The notes under the pieces are model-generated. The model worked only from the letters and a program-made list of their open reading frames with translations, was not told where the DNA came from and searched no databases. A stretch of 64,000 nucleotides of DNA, taken from assembly GCA_018398805.1 (NCBI GenBank), contig JAGFBZ010000899.1:1-64000 (forward strand). Direction: 5' to 3'. The position numbers were made by a program, and so were the translations under genes. Below, one piece after another: positions 47,946 through 60,600 of this stretch (positions within the stretch are counted from its first letter, which is position 1; each line of letters starts with the position of its first letter). Source of the DNA: Hirundichthys speculiger (lineage: Eukaryota > Chordata > Actinopteri > Beloniformes > Exocoetidae).

Positions 47946-50900
47946 GATGCTTGATCAGCAATTGCTAACCTCCCTGTGCTGGAATCTTTTTTTTTTTTCT
48001 GTGCTGTTACTCCTGTGAGCCCATGTGTACACCCTAAGATAAACGGCTGCTGCTATCTGTGGGCAGAGGGTGTGTACGCCGTCATCAGCACGCACGTTAT
48101 CGTCAAGTGACTATTTACCCTCTGGCCTAGTGCCTTACCATTTCATTCACAATCTCAAACAATTTCTCCAGGCTTGCTGAACATGTTCTGACGATGGACT
48201 GTATCACATCTCAGGGCCAATTTTACATTCCTGATCGGATTTTTCTCAGTTTCAAAGCCTCAAGCAGGTTATATATTGTCACATAGAGAAACTGCTCATG
48301 AGATGATTTTGATACTTCATTAGTCCAGCATCAAATGCTGGACTGTGTTCTTTTATCAATAAGTTTTAACCTGATGTTTGTCTATTTTATGGTTTGTTTC
48401 TTTTAGTATGCATCTGACCTGTTAACACCAGTCCATGGACAACAGATGTAAAATAGCCATTTTGGCTAATTCTGGCACATTTCCATTCTATGTTTATTAA
48501 TGTGCACTGTCCATGTCAAATAAACCATAACTAAAATAAATAAATAAATAAATGTTACTTTATGTTTTAACCCCTGTTTGTTGTGTTGTGAAGGGTTTAA
48601 TGGAGTCCTAATGGTGACCTAATACTAATACCTAATACTACAGAGAGTCAGTGGAAAAGCCCCTGGATAATTATGTTTCTTTTACACAAAGTTGTATAAC
48701 TGTCAAGTTCTACAGCTTCCTGTCTACATGCACGGGATTACTTTGCTAACATTACAACAACAGCAACAGCTATGACGACGACGGAGGCATTAATAACGGC
48801 ATAACAGTAATGGAATACTACTCTGTGTTGCGTAGCAGCTTCGTACGCACATATCAGAATGACTCATAGGGACAGGAGGGTCCTCCCTCTGCAAATTTGT
48901 GGTGAGCTATTTAAATAGTGAGGTAGAAAAAAAACTGGTTTGACAGACAGTTACACAATCTAGATTTTTCTCTTGCGGGGCTCAATGTGTTGGAGGAGTG
49001 CAATACGTGCACATGAATGCGCTACATTAAAGAAGACCAATAAAACAAGGAGCGAGAACAGAAAGGAGGAGGAAGACCATTATTGTATTTGAATAGATGA
49101 CATTTTCACGTAATTCACCCTCCATAAAACAAGTTTGCGTTGCTCAGTCTGGCCCTATGAAAATGGGACGTGACCACAAACTCTTAACAGTGGATTACCT
49201 GCTGAGGATGTGCTAGAGGCAACGTTGCAACGTAATTTTATGTGTTAGATTTTATGTTAATAAAAAGTTACAGTTACCTTGCAAAACATCTGTCTCTCAT
49301 GGAAAAAGAGACTGGAACTAAAGGGTCCAGAGCAGAGCTAAATGAAAGAACAATGGTTTCAACCCGATATCAAACTTTGATCAATCAGATAAGTATTTGC
49401 TCGTTGATTAGGCATGTGCACATTCATTTTTCCAGAGCAAAGAAACACTGACCTCATCTGTATCAGGGATAGACATGTAAAAATGACATTTAGAAAAGTT
49501 TTACTGTTTTGAGTTTGAATTTACATGACTGCAGATGTGATTGCTGAAGACTTTCAGGATTGCTTCATGCAGGCAAGAACCCATAGTTGTAATTTCTGTG
49601 ATTTTTTTTTTTTCTTCTTTAAGTCCAAGTCAAGTCTCTTACTGTTGTAATGAGACTTCTGTAATCTCCTGTATGTCATTGTTAGAATGTTGAATTGCTT
49701 TATCTAAGGAATTCAATGCATGCATAGTGTTATCATCACTTATCTTATGATATCTAATCAATATTCTCTATCACCCTCAAACCCAGTGTAAAGGTAACCT
49801 AATGAACACATAACATTACACGAGCAACAATAAACCAATAATCTGCCCATAGCCACATTTATAGTATCTGGTCCTTCTCTCGGTTAGCAATAACAGGCAG
49901 CAGATTGACTTGTTTCAAGCACATAATTATTCATCTTCAGTCGTCAGAAAGTGTCAAATTAATCCTCTGCTACAAAGGCAGTTGTCATTTTAAAGCTTGC
50001 TAATGGTCCACAGTGCTAATGTTAGCTTTTGAAACTGACGCGTGACTAAGCTATCTGGATAAGTTTTGAATTATTAGAAAAAATTAAACAAGTTCAATCC
50101 CAGCATCCTTGATTCTGCAACCACAGAGATGGCAGTTAGCAGCTCTATTATTTGTGTTTTTTTATTTGTTGTAGCCAAACCTTATCATAAAAAGGTCCAC
50201 TGCCACATGTGGACTAGCCATCATTGCGATGGTTGTGGTTGCAGCTCACATGTGCCAGGTTACATCTGATGAGAGGGAAGGGAATGACACTCCAAGAGAA
50301 AGAAGATCTTAGTGGGAAAATGTAAAGTCTCACATCACAAGTTTAAGTTTTTAAGCGCGAGTCCAGGCCACAGACTCAAGTCCTCACTTCTGCACCAGGT
50401 TGAATGACTATGGTCTGCTACAGACCTAATCGTGTGACTAACCTGCTGCCATCTACATTGCAGGATAACGGTGGGGTAAATGCTATTGTTGTAGTGATAT
50501 TTGGATATTTTTCATAAAAGCTGACAATTTAACCAGGTTGTCTAAATGGGTTTAAATAGAAAAATGGAAATGAACACAACAGTGTAACCAGTGCAGGTTA
50601 TAATTTTATCATTTGCATTTGCTTTTCCAAAGAACATCTGGTGTCTTATTTAATGGGATTGACAGTGCAGACATTTTAACTTCACTTCACCTATAATAAC
50701 TGCTGCTTTGTCATATCTGTTCATTCACTCTCTATCTCCTCCTTTAACATCAAAAAGAAGATTTATTTTCTTTTCTATTTCAATGCATTAAAAAATGCAT
50801 GTGATGTCAGAAAACTGTCAATTGTACGGGATCTGTCAGCCCTAGCAGTACAAAGCTGAAACACCAAGATGATAAACACAGGACATAATCATACGTCCAT

Positions 50901-50948
50901 CAATGGCTTCATCAGTGTGAAAGAGATGAAATTTACTAATTCATACAC
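47946..50948. other. No gene seen; (AAAT)n tract
   Basis: There is an (AAAT)n microsatellite at 48533-48553 and T runs at 47988-47998 and 49601-49611. No coding or repeat-family signal is visible. Confidence 0.45.
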
Positions 50949-51063
50949 TGTTAACCTGTCCAGAATGTGCCCCTGCCTTACTTCCAGTGAGAGCTGGGAT
51001 AGGTTCTGGCAGATCACTGTGACCCTTAATAGGGATAAGTGAGTATAAATGATGGATGGATGC
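50949..51063 (+). repeat. Short dispersed fish repeat, copy 2
   Basis: TAACCTGTCCAGAATGTGCC then CCTGCC, GAGAGCTGGGATAGGTTCTG, GTGACCCTTAATAGGGATAA and GATGGATGGATG. This is the same dispersed family as 43235-43345, better preserved. It ends 60 bp before the Tc1 element. Confidence 0.6.
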
Positions 51064-51513
51064 TGCTCATAGCTTCCTTCAGATATGCCTGTCAAAGTGA
51101 AGGAGAAGGCTTCAGCTTACATACACACGTGGACAAAATTGTTGGTACCCCTCAGTTAAAGAAGGAAAAACCCACAATTCTCACTGAAATCACTTGAAAC
51201 TTACAAAAGTAACAATAAATAAAAATTTATTGAAAATCAAATAATCAAAATCAGCCATCACTTTTGAATTGTTGATTAACATAATTATTTAAAAAAACAA
51301 ACTAATGAAATAGGGCTGGACAAAAATGATGGTACCTCTATAAAAGATTGAAAACTATTTGACCAGAGTGACATGATTAACTCAGGTGTGTCCTTTAATT
51401 GACATCACAAGTGTTTCCAAACTCTAATTTGGAATAATCAGTCAGTCTGCCTATTTAAAGGCAGACAAGTAGTCACTCTGCTGTTTGGTGAAAAGGTGTG
51501 TACCACACTGAAC

Positions 51514-52720
51514 ATGGACAACAGAAAGCGAAGGAGAGAATTGTCCCAGGACATCCGAAAAAAAATTATAGACAAACATCTTAAAGGTAAAGGCTATAAG
51601 ACCATCTCTAAACAGCTTGAAGTTCCTGTGACAACAGTGGCTCATATTATTCAGAAGTTCAAGACCCACGGGACAGTAGCCAACCTCCCTGGACGTGGCC
51701 GCAAGAGGAAAATTGATGACAAATTGAAGAGACGGATCGTTCGAATTGTATCCAAAGAGCCCAGAACAACCTCCAAAGAAATTAAAGGTGAACTCCAAGG
51801 CCAAGGTACATCAGTGTCAGATCGCACCATTCGTTGTTGTTTGAGCCAAAGTGGACTTCATGGGAGACGACACCACTGCTGAAAAAAATCATAAAAAAGC
51901 GAGACTGGAATTTGCAAAAATGCATGTTGACAAGCCACAAAGCTTCTGGGAGAATGTCCTTTGGATAGATGAGACCAAACTGGAGCTTTTTGGTAAGGCA
52001 CATCAACTCTATGTTCATAGACTCAAAAACCAAGCATACGAAGAAAAGAACACTGTCCCTACGGTGAAACATGGAGGAGGCTCAGTAATGTTTTGAGGCT
52101 GCTTTGCTGCATCTGGCACAGGGTGTCTTGAATGTGTGCAAGGTAAAATGAAATCTGAAGACTATCAAGGCATTCTGGAGAGAAATGTGCTGCCTAGTGT
52201 CAGAAAGCTTGGTCTCAGTCGCAGGCAGGGGCGCCGCTAGGGATTTTGGGCCCCATGAAAAGAATCTTTACCGGGCCCCCCAACACAGCAGCGAAATTTG
52301 TTGATGCTATTTTTGATCATCATTAGGGGCCTCTCTGGGCCCCCCTCAATCATGGGCCCCTATAATCTGTATCCTTTACCCCCCCTTTTCGGCGCCCCAG
52401 GTCGCAGGTCATGGGTCTTCCAACAGGACAACGATCCAAAACACACAGCCAAAAACACCCAAGAATGGCTGAGAGAAAAGCGTTGGACTATTCTAAAGTG
52501 GCCTTCCATGAGCCCAGATCTGAATCCCATTGAACATCTGTGGAAGGAGCTGAAACATGCCATTTGGAGAAGACACCCATCAAACCTGAGACAACTGGAG
52601 CAGTTTGCTCATGAGGAGTGGGCCAAAATACCTGTTGACAGCTGCAGAACGCTCATTGACAAATACAGAAATCGTTTAATTGCAGTGATTGCCTTAAAAG
52701 GTTGTGCAACAAAATATTAA
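51514..52720 (+). pseudogene. Tc1-like transposase, disrupted (DD34E)
   Basis: Start at MDNRKRRRELSQDIRK (51514). The N-terminal half is a paired-like DNA-binding region: two helix-turn-helix units with GKGYKTISKQLEVPVTTVAH and, after the GRGRKRK linker, DKLKRRIVRIVSKEPRTTSK. The catalytic core has WIDETK with Asp at 51968-51970, [11 protein letters not shown] with Asp at 52427-52429, and [11 protein letters not shown] with Glu at 52532-52534. The last two are separated by 34 residues, as in DD34E enzymes. The protein ends GCATKY at 52720. Three defects are seen. There is a frameshift near 51865-51885. A TGA replaces the Trp codon of GGGSVMFW at 52094-52096. A 175-bp element is inserted at 52226. 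The catalytic residues themselves are intact, so loss of function came from these breaks. Confidence 0.93.
52218..52408. mobile_element. hAT-like MITE (175 bp) inserted in the Tc1 transposase
   Basis: The insert 52226-52400 lies between identical GTCGCAGG at 52218-52225 and 52401-52408, an 8-bp target duplication. The ends are CAGGGGCGCCGCTAGGG and, reversed, CTGGGGCGCCGAAAAGG, an imperfect terminal inverted repeat. The interior has GGGCCCC blocks at 52249, 52275 and 52355 and could fold. Removing the insert and one duplication restores the reading [11 protein letters not shown], which shows that it entered an existing transposase gene. Confidence 0.9.
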
Positions 52721-52943
52721 GTTATGGGTACCATCATTTTTGTCCAGCCCTATTTCATTAGTTTTTTTTTTTTTAAATAATTATGTTAATGAACAATTCA
52801 AAAGTGATGGCTGATTTTGATTATTTGATTTTCAATAAATTTTTATTTATTGTTACTTTTGTAAGTTTCAAGTGATTTCAGTGAGAATTGTAGGTTTTTC
52901 CTTCTTTAACTGAGGGGTACCAACAATTTTGTCCACGTGTGTA

Positions 52944-55635
52944 TATTTTCCATTTGTATGAAATTAGACAGTAGTACAGTAAATCAAGTGAAGTACAGAA
53001 ATCACTTTTTTCTTATATCATGTGACCTAAACAATTTAAATTTGAGAACCAATTTCTTCAGTGGTTGAGCTAAAACAAACTGGTGGTGGATGGAAGCTGG
53101 TGAAAATATAATTAATCTACATGTTTCAATTTATTGGACATTAGGTGTTATCAACTAGACTGAAATATGATCATTTACTTGGCTACTTGACGCACTGATT
53201 GGTTTAACAAGTGAAATGCCCTAACCACTCCTATGCATAATGTAACGGGTAGAGCAGGTGAAAAAGAGGATATAGAAAGGGTGGAAGATTGCATTTTTTT
53301 CGGGGAAACGCCTCTCCCGCCACACGCTATCCCTAAATAGCGGCTATAGCAGATCTGGCCGAAGATCGGGCCCTCATATCCAGATACTACAGTCCTCGTG
53401 CAGCCGGCTCAGGTTCATGTTCAAATCCCTCACAGGAAGTCTTGAAGTAGAAGGCGAACAGTTCCTAAAATAGCTTTATATCTTCCCAGTGGTGGTTCCC
53501 ATCTCAATGACACAAGAGTGAAATTGACACTGTAATTGTCTTTGGTATACAATACACTGGTCCTCTATTCATGTATCTATTTCAGACAAACACACAACCA
53601 CATGCCAAAAAAGGAAATGAGGATCGTCATTGCTCCTGGGTACGTGTGAGCACACAAACACTTACTCCTCATGACACCTCATTCACAACAGGTTCACAAA
53701 CTGTTTATTGTTCCCTCATCACGTCATCCTGCACACTTTGGAGCCAGCTCATGCACTTGTTTGCTTTTTGCAGGACGGAGCCCTTTAACTATTTAACAAG
53801 AAAATACATGGCTGTGCTTGAAATAGCAAACAATTTTTTTTCCCCTTGCTGTATGTGAAGGTGGCGACAGTGATGCCGAGGCCTCCAAGACAAACAAAAA
53901 TTGTATTTTTCCTTCGGGAGCTGTGTACAAGCGTGTGCGTGCATATGCTTACATGGTGTTTGCATGCCCACATCCTTCTGGCTTTTTGAGCAGTCACATA
54001 ATATGTCGACAGCACAGTACCCCGCATCACATTTTCCCTGGCACTGATGAATGTAGCTCACGTCTGCTATGTATGTGAGCAGGCATACATTCTGTAGCTT
54101 GGCATAAATGGTGAAGTGGAAAAAGTCCAAACACAGACTCTCTCACCATCAACAAGCTGGACAGCATCCACTCTGGCTGTAAGGTCTATAAACCCATGCA
54201 GGGTAAGGAGGTCACATAGTTTGAAGCAACCACTAAGTGAGCCCCAGAGTTCTCTTAAAAAGTCTGGATGGTGGAGTATTGTTGGAAAAGCACACAAGCC
54301 ATATTATACTTAAGTACTGAAATGGTTTGATATCGTTGCGTATATTTATACAAATTATGATAATGTATCAACCATATATTGTTCACCCTACACTGCAATA
54401 CATTCACAATTCCATCCAATTATCTGCCGTACAGTTTTTGAGCACAGATGATTTCAAACATGTGTTCTGCTGCAGTGAATGCTCGCTGGCAGCCAGAACT
54501 TTAAAGCTCCATCTCAACCAGTAACATGTCAGATGTACAAATAAGTGTTCTGTGCGAAGTAGGTGGAAAAAAGAAAAAAACAACTGAAGTCACAGAGACC
54601 AACATCTAATCCTATAAGCTGTATTTGTTCCAGTGGTTTAATATGACTATTTTACAAATAATGAAGTTAAAAATTGTTTTTCATTCCCTTCTAGGCTATC
54701 TTTCCCACCAAAAATCAATAAAATCTGTGGGCTGAAAAAAAAAAAAAACAATATTTGGAGAACTATAAGATGGCCAAACTTTAATGATTACCATGCTTTT
54801 GTCATGTTTATGACCATTTATGTGGAAGTTTCTGCCAGGGAAACCCTAATTTAATTCTTTAGAACTCCTCAATGTTTTCTGAAGTCTACTTGATTACACT
54901 ACCATAGTCTACATGCTGTGTCATGAATGTCATTAGCAGCTGGTGAATTTACTTTAATGGCTTCAAAGTACACTGTTGATCGCAGTTGGTATGATATCAG
55001 GAGGTCTGTGATGTCGTTTCAAAAATGTCCACAAATGACGAGTGCTTTGCCTATGTGGCAAATTTCCCATTTTGCTTCTAAAGAAATCCATGTGAACCTA
55101 TTAATTTGGCTCACTTCGAACAGCCAGTTTTCATTTCAGACTCATTAGATCCATGTGTCTAATGAACAGTGTATTTATGAGCTCTCTGTGTGGAATCATA
55201 TTCAGGCTTATGTGTAATAGTTGATCTCTGAAACCTTCTGTTGTAACAAAACATTAAAGTAAACATCACCAAGAGTGGCTTTTGAAGCTCATTTTTTTAA
55301 ACTTACAGCTGGTCTGGCACATGCCCTCCTCACCTCAGTTATCACAGACTAGCTGTCCTAGCTCAGCTTTGCTTTATGCTAATGCTAAGTAAGGTTCCTG
55401 AACATTCATTCTGATCAGATCTGTTCCTCCGTCCATGTTTCAGATGTTCCAGTTGGAGCTCAAATGAGGTTACTGGAGCTCCGCCCGAGCTCCACTGGTG
55501 CTCTGGAGCTAGCACCAGTCCAACTAGCAAACCTGGAAGGGCTGTCACCGGACCTGTTCCTCCAGCTAGTATCCTTCAGTGGCTTCTGCCGGCTTCTCTC
55601 CCAGACTCCCAGAGCCCCTGGTTTGTTTGTGGAAA
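52944..55635. other. No gene seen
   Basis: Near 53390-53450 a stretch ends GTTCATGTTCAAATCCCTCA, reminiscent of a tRNA B-box, but no A-box partner is visible. Open frames at 53571-54313 overlap on both strands and show no domain. An A run lies at 54736-54748. Sequence upstream of 55640 (55440-55630, rich in GGAGCT) may belong to the dispersed repeat that follows. Confidence 0.4.
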
Positions 55636-56415
55636 TAATCGCACAACAAGCCATCATCTTTAAAGAAGCGCAAAAGAACTTTTGCAGTTTTTAGCTTGGT
55701 GGGTCCTTCTACAGTTGTGGAGGTTTAGTCTCTTTTATGAGACTGTTTTTGTTTGGTCTCCTGCTTAGGAACATTCTTGTTTTCTCTTCTGTCATTTCAT
55801 TCTTGAGTCTCTTTGTCATTTCTGCCATGATGCCTGTGAGCTAGCTTCATTACTGTTGTGCAGCACAGTACCATAAAGTGATACACAGTCGTCACAGGAG
55901 ACAACCAGGTCTGGAGTCCAAAGCTGATTCAGCTGGTTTCTGCAGATAGTACAGATGTTAGGACTGCTAGAGCTAATTGCTTGTTCTGCTTGTGCTACAT
56001 TAAAAGGACAAGGATTATGCTTTTGCGTCTTTATTCACAGCTCAGGGGTTAGGTTCACTGAAAGTGTTAAGCGGCTAAAGTAATGACGGCTGGTTATTTG
56101 ACATGTCAGGGTGCCATGCAGTTTTCACTGATAAAATCACACCTCTCATTCTGCATAAATTATGTGTAAATATAATTTTAACTGATGAGGTATGAAAAAA
56201 TTCACTTCCTCATACAACAGTGGTCTAGCTGTGAAGATTTCAACACTTTTTTTGAATCACATCAGAAATATGTTTATTTCTGCTAGAAAGTTGGGAATTT
56301 CAGCATGAGGATCAATGAAAATTGACTCTCTTTTGGAGCCAGCCCCTAGTGGTAATTTGAGGTACTGCAGTTTTTCATACTTTGCTTTGAAAACTGGATG
56401 TTGCTTTTGGCAGGT
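55636..56415. repeat. Dispersed repeat, second copy (partner at 35.6-36.0 kb)
   Basis: Blocks in the same order as the first copy: CACAACAAGCCATCATCTTT then AAAGAAG (near 55641), GGATTATGC and TCTTTATTCACAGCTC (near 56028), GTTCACTGAAAGTGTTAAG, and near 56320-56415 GACTCTCTTTTGGAGCCAGC, TACTGCAGTTTTT and TGAAAACTGGATGTTGCTTT. This copy carries about 330 bp between the first two blocks that the other lacks. The GGAGCCAGCC..AGTGG block is frequent in fish genomes. The class is unknown. Confidence 0.5.
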
Positions 56416-58851
56416 TACCGGCTCTTTCTGTCGCAGATATAACGTGCCAGTCTCCTTTTGGTCTGTGCACTGTGCATTATGTTGTTATGCCTGTTGTGCG
56501 CCAGTGGTTACACCGAGGGATTGTCATTTCCATCTATTGTTGTCCCATCCATGTAAACTGAAATAATCTTGATGCTGGAAAGGCAGAAAATAGTGTTGAA
56601 GTAAGAAAAGTAAGAGCATGATTTATAGTGAATATCAAATATCAGTGTTAAGTTGGAAGTTACTGTAAGACTGTAAGAGCTGTTTCTGAGCCACCCAGAA
56701 AATCCAGATCACAAAAAAATGGTAATAAACAGTACAATGTCCCACCATTAAATATAGGTTATTGTCTTTTTGAATGTTTTCACCAATTTTCAGACTTGAA
56801 GTTTGATCTGCCTTCTTCTTCCACACGTCTAAAGTAATGAGACCAGTATCAGTCTTTTCATGCAGCCTTTGTTAAGAAAGCCAATAATCAAAATTCTCAA
56901 AATGTCAAACTATGCCCTCATGGGTACTCATTAGTCCAGTCAGGCTGTTCCAAGAAGAAAATCTGATCGGCTATAAAATCCACACAGTTTAACATGTAAA
57001 GACAATACTATCACAAGTTAGTCTCCCCTGCCAGCTTCAAGTGTCTTTATAATAAATGGCATGGTATCAGATTTGTACAGTCAATACATATAAGTCCCTT
57101 TAATGACAGCTGATTTTATGGTTAAGTATTTCATAGAGCCAAAATAGATTTTTAAGTCAAAAGACAGAGAGAGACAGCCTGTAGAAAAGGTTGTGGAGAG
57201 GGGCTGGCTGTTAGTTCATGAGCTGGTGGCCCATCTGGTTTGAGTTACCGAAACCCCCTTCCTCAATTAGACTCAGCATGATGTCAATAAAACGTCAGAC
57301 TAGAGAAGCCATCACTTAAATTGGGCCTGTCAAGCATTGTTCTCTCTACAGCATTCCAGCAGAGTCGATCAGTCTACGCTGAAATGATTTGTAGTTTGAT
57401 TAATGTTACCACATTGTGCCATTTCTGATTGGATCTGGCCGCTTGCCTTTAAAACTTTGCCGCAAAAGTTTAACTGTTACTGAGGTTATTGTATGCAGGG
57501 GGAAAACGTGCAGGAAAGAAAATGGCTTTCACTCTGAAAATGATTTTTGAGAAAGAGTTAGAAATCATTCAGTTTGGGTTTTTGATTATTTTTCTTACTG
57601 TCATTTTCCACATCTCTCCTCGAACTCCTTAACAAAGGTGCTATTTCTGCAACTTTTTCCAGAGTTTTGCTATGTAGTTCTTAGATTTATGCATGGATAT
57701 TAAGCTGCATACCATAGGGAGGTTTGGAGAAACATTGGTGACGTTTTTCCTTTCCTCTCTTACTGCACAGCAAATTTATTAGGAGTTCCCTGGTTTTTTG
57801 GGATGGGAGTTTCCCACCAAGACTGTTTCCTTTCTTCTAAAAACCATGGATCATCCCATGATGCCTGAGTGCTGGTATTCAGGATTATTGTTGTCATTTT
57901 ACATCCCTGAATGGTCGAGCTTTTGGAGTCAATCCAGGGCCTGAAAAAATTGATCCGTGGAGAGGTAGAACATTCCCAACTGCTTCCTGTGGGAAAACAG
58001 GGGAGTCCAGACCTTCACAGGAGCGCAGAGGCCCATTACCCTGAAATCTGACAGCAATTACCGCATGAATTTCTGCACATTATCATGCCAGACAGTGTAT
58101 TTGCAGACCTCCTCTCAATGGCGTTAAACCAGTTTGGTGAGCATCGGCAAAGGACGTGTGGCCAGTTTGGTGGTTTAACACAAGACTTTTAACATAAATC
58201 TCTGTATTTAGCTCCAAACTTAAAACTCCATGTGCAGTGGCATGCAAGCTCAGATACCTGTAAATGACTAAATCTGGGGAGCACATCTCTCTTGATGACC
58301 CATAAAGCCTCCGTCATGTTGCATCTCAAATTCCAAAATTACTCAGGAACAAATGGAATCAAGTGTTGAAAAAATAGGACAGCCAAGGTGCTTTGAGAGC
58401 TTCAACAGCCTGGTATCTGTCTTTGAATCAGTGCTGGTGTTCTTTTAAAGAACAAAACACACCTGAAGGGCTTCATTTTTAAAGATGACATATTCTGCTC
58501 TTTTTGTCAAAACTTGATACAGTTTCCTGAAGTCTTAATGAAATGTCTTTGACATGTTTTTGTTAGAATACCACAGAGATCCAATTCAACAGCTCCCTTT
58601 AGAACCATGTTCAAAGCAGCCGGTTTTAAAGGGCGGCGTGTGCCTCTTTCAAAAACAGTGTGACAGCTTTGTCGCTTCAGGGGGTCAGCAAAGGCAACAT
58701 CATGTGAAACTTGGTAGAGAAAAAGATGGGGATGCATGTCTGAACGGTTCACTGGATGAAAGCTTCAGGCCACTATAGTCTGAAAACCTAAGTGAAAAGG
58801 TTGTGTTATGTCAGAGTTTTTTTATTTGGTTGTTACTCCAGGGGTCTGAAT
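56416..58851. other. No gene seen
   Basis: Short frames only. The region is less repeat-rich than its surroundings. I see no promoter, splice or repeat structure that I can defend. Confidence 0.45.
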
Positions 58852-59433
58852 GGCCACCGTTACATGATAATTCATTTACATGGAAGTAGTAATTCCAAAA
58901 TGAGGTTTACATGGAAAACATGTTTGTTCGGCTTTATCCAATTCCGCTTAAGGTGTGGGGGTTGGAAAGGGTTCTGATTGGATAGGGGGGCGGACGTTTT
59001 TATGTCGTCTACCGGAAGAAGACAAACTTACTCGATTAGCAACAACATGGAGGACTACATTATTAGCATCCTTTTTGGATTTGTTTTGATTTTATTTTTG
59101 AAGCAGCAGCACGACAACAGTATGTCGATGATTTTCAACAAGCCCAGCATGGAATATAAGCGTCATCGTGACAGACGGGCAAGGGAACGAGCATGCGCAG
59201 AAAGACCGGAATTAATTTAAAGCGGAATGAGTGTATATACATGACCGCTGAATTATTCTATTCGGATTTACAATCAGAATAAACCAGCCACTTACTTCGG
59301 AATTAAGTTTAATTTGGGAATGGACATTTTCATTCGGAATTAGGTGTTTACATGGTAATTTTTATCATTTTAAATCGGATTTAATTTTAATTCTGAATTA
59401 AAGAGGAATTAAACTTCCCATGTAAACGCACTG
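58852..59433. mobile_element. Probable non-autonomous DNA element with a small reading frame
   Basis: The left part has CCACCGTTACATGATAATTC followed by ATTTACATGGAA; the right end, reversed, begins CAGTGCGTTTACATGGGAAG. This suggests loose terminal inverted repeats around the motif CGTTTACATG. The flanks of the interior are full of ATTCGGA, GGAATTA and TTTAAAT-type units in both orientations, a subterminal pattern common in DNA transposons. The exact ends and the target duplication could not be fixed. A small open frame lies inside (see next entry). Confidence 0.5.
59047..59220 (+). CDS. Small open frame in the element at 58.85-59.43 kb
   Basis: The frame starts at MEDYIISILFG (ATG at 59047, preceded by CAACAAC, a fair Kozak context) and runs 57 codons to TAA. 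It has one hydrophobic segment (IISILFGFVLILFL) and a basic arginine-rich C-terminus (YKRHRDRRARERA). No domain is recognised. It may be the first part of a transposase-associated protein left in a deletion derivative, or chance. The upstream frame is open back to about 58978. Confidence 0.25.
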   Translation: MEDYIISILFGFVLILFLKQQHDNSMSMIFNKPSMEYKRHRDRRARERACAERPELI

Positions 59434-60600
59434 AATATGTGCTGTTAAGAGCAGAAAAAGTTTTTTTTCTCTTCTTAAATAATACGTCCCATTAGAATAG
59501 CCCTACTTTAGAATTAAAAACATCTGGCAGATCTGATCTGTCATGGCAGGTGGGAGTTTGACCGGCTGTGTTTCATAGCCATTCACAGGTTTTTGGTGAA
59601 TTTTGCTTTGTTTTTTTTTCTTTGAAGAATTAAATAAATTAAAGTCTGTAATTTCCTGTCACAGAACAGTTGTTTGAGGTTTGAGGTCACGTTGTTTGAT
59701 CTTCATTCTTCGATCCACTTTGTGTGGATGGAAATGTGGATGTTGTGAGTGTCATGAGATGTGAAGTGTTGTGAGTAGAACAGAACAAAAATCAAACAAA
59801 AGGCGAGCATAGAAACAGCTGTGGTGAGCTGAGCTGAGCTGAGATGAGAGAAACAGAGCTCAGAGCTGCCGTACCAAATCTGAACGGCTACAACAACCAC
59901 TTCCTCTGGCACTGTCAAGGACACACAAAGAAAAAAAACAAAGTAAGTCGCCCCATACACCAACACGAGATAAGGTTTCATACAATTTGTTAGTGATTCT
60001 CCTGACTCTTAAATAACTGTTAGTTAATAACTGTTGCTCCACTTTTACTCCTCTAAACATACCACAGATTGTCTATTCAACTTGATCTTCACCCCATCAA
60101 AACACAAAACCTTCCTTTGAAAAGTTTTCTCTGTCCGTGCGGTGAACTGCAAACTAAAGTCGAGCTTGAAGGTGTCAGTTTTGGAGAAGGGACCTCTTTC
60201 TTGGATGACACCCTTCCTGTGTAGACTGTGACACTGGTGTTGCAGGAGTTCATGTGCCTTGGTGGGTCCTGTGTAGCTTCTGAACATCTCTATTAAGAAT
60301 GTACAGTGTCTTGCAATTCTTTCCTAGAAAATAACAGCTCAAAAAATATCCCTAAAAGCTTTCATTGTGAGCTGTATGTATGACCTATAAAAGTGGAACA
60401 GATATTAAAAAGTGTGTATTGACTGTGAATGATAAACGGTAAAAATCTGTCAAACATTACGGTGTGCGATGATTTTAAGACTCAGACTGAGGGGGAAAAG
60501 CAGTCCAAGTTCTCTGTATGTCAACAAGGTGAGCTCATGGTAAGTCCCTGATTCTCCCATGTCAGACAGACAGAGAAACATACTCTCTCCAGCTCAGGCA
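59434..60600. other. No gene seen; short (GAGCT)n
   Basis: There is a short tandem TGAGC repeat (about 4 units) near 59825-59845. Minus-strand frames at 59703-60287 show no recognisable domain. Confidence 0.45.

Larger units (their letters stand above)
51122..52943 (+). mobile_element. Tc1-like DNA transposon, nearly full length
   Basis: The element 51124-52941 lies between TA dinucleotides (51122-51123, 52942-52943), the Tc1/mariner target duplication. Both ends carry long inverted repeats of roughly 200 bp that match almost base for base: CACACGTGGACAAAATTGTT then GGTACCCCTCAG at each tip, and an inner block AATAGGGCTGGACAAAAATG at 51310-51329, mirrored near 52738-52757. This IR/DR-like layout, with transposase sites at the outer and inner parts, is known in fish Tc1 elements. 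Length without the later 175-bp insertion and its 8-bp duplication is about 1.63 kb, normal for Tc1. The high match between ends shows it is much younger than the relics at 13.4 and 47.4 kb. The transposase is broken. Confidence 0.95.

Noticed and set aside
53380..53450. A tRNA B-box-like GTTCATGTTCAAATCC.
   Set aside because: No A-box or cloverleaf partner is visible; too weak to call a SINE or tRNA.
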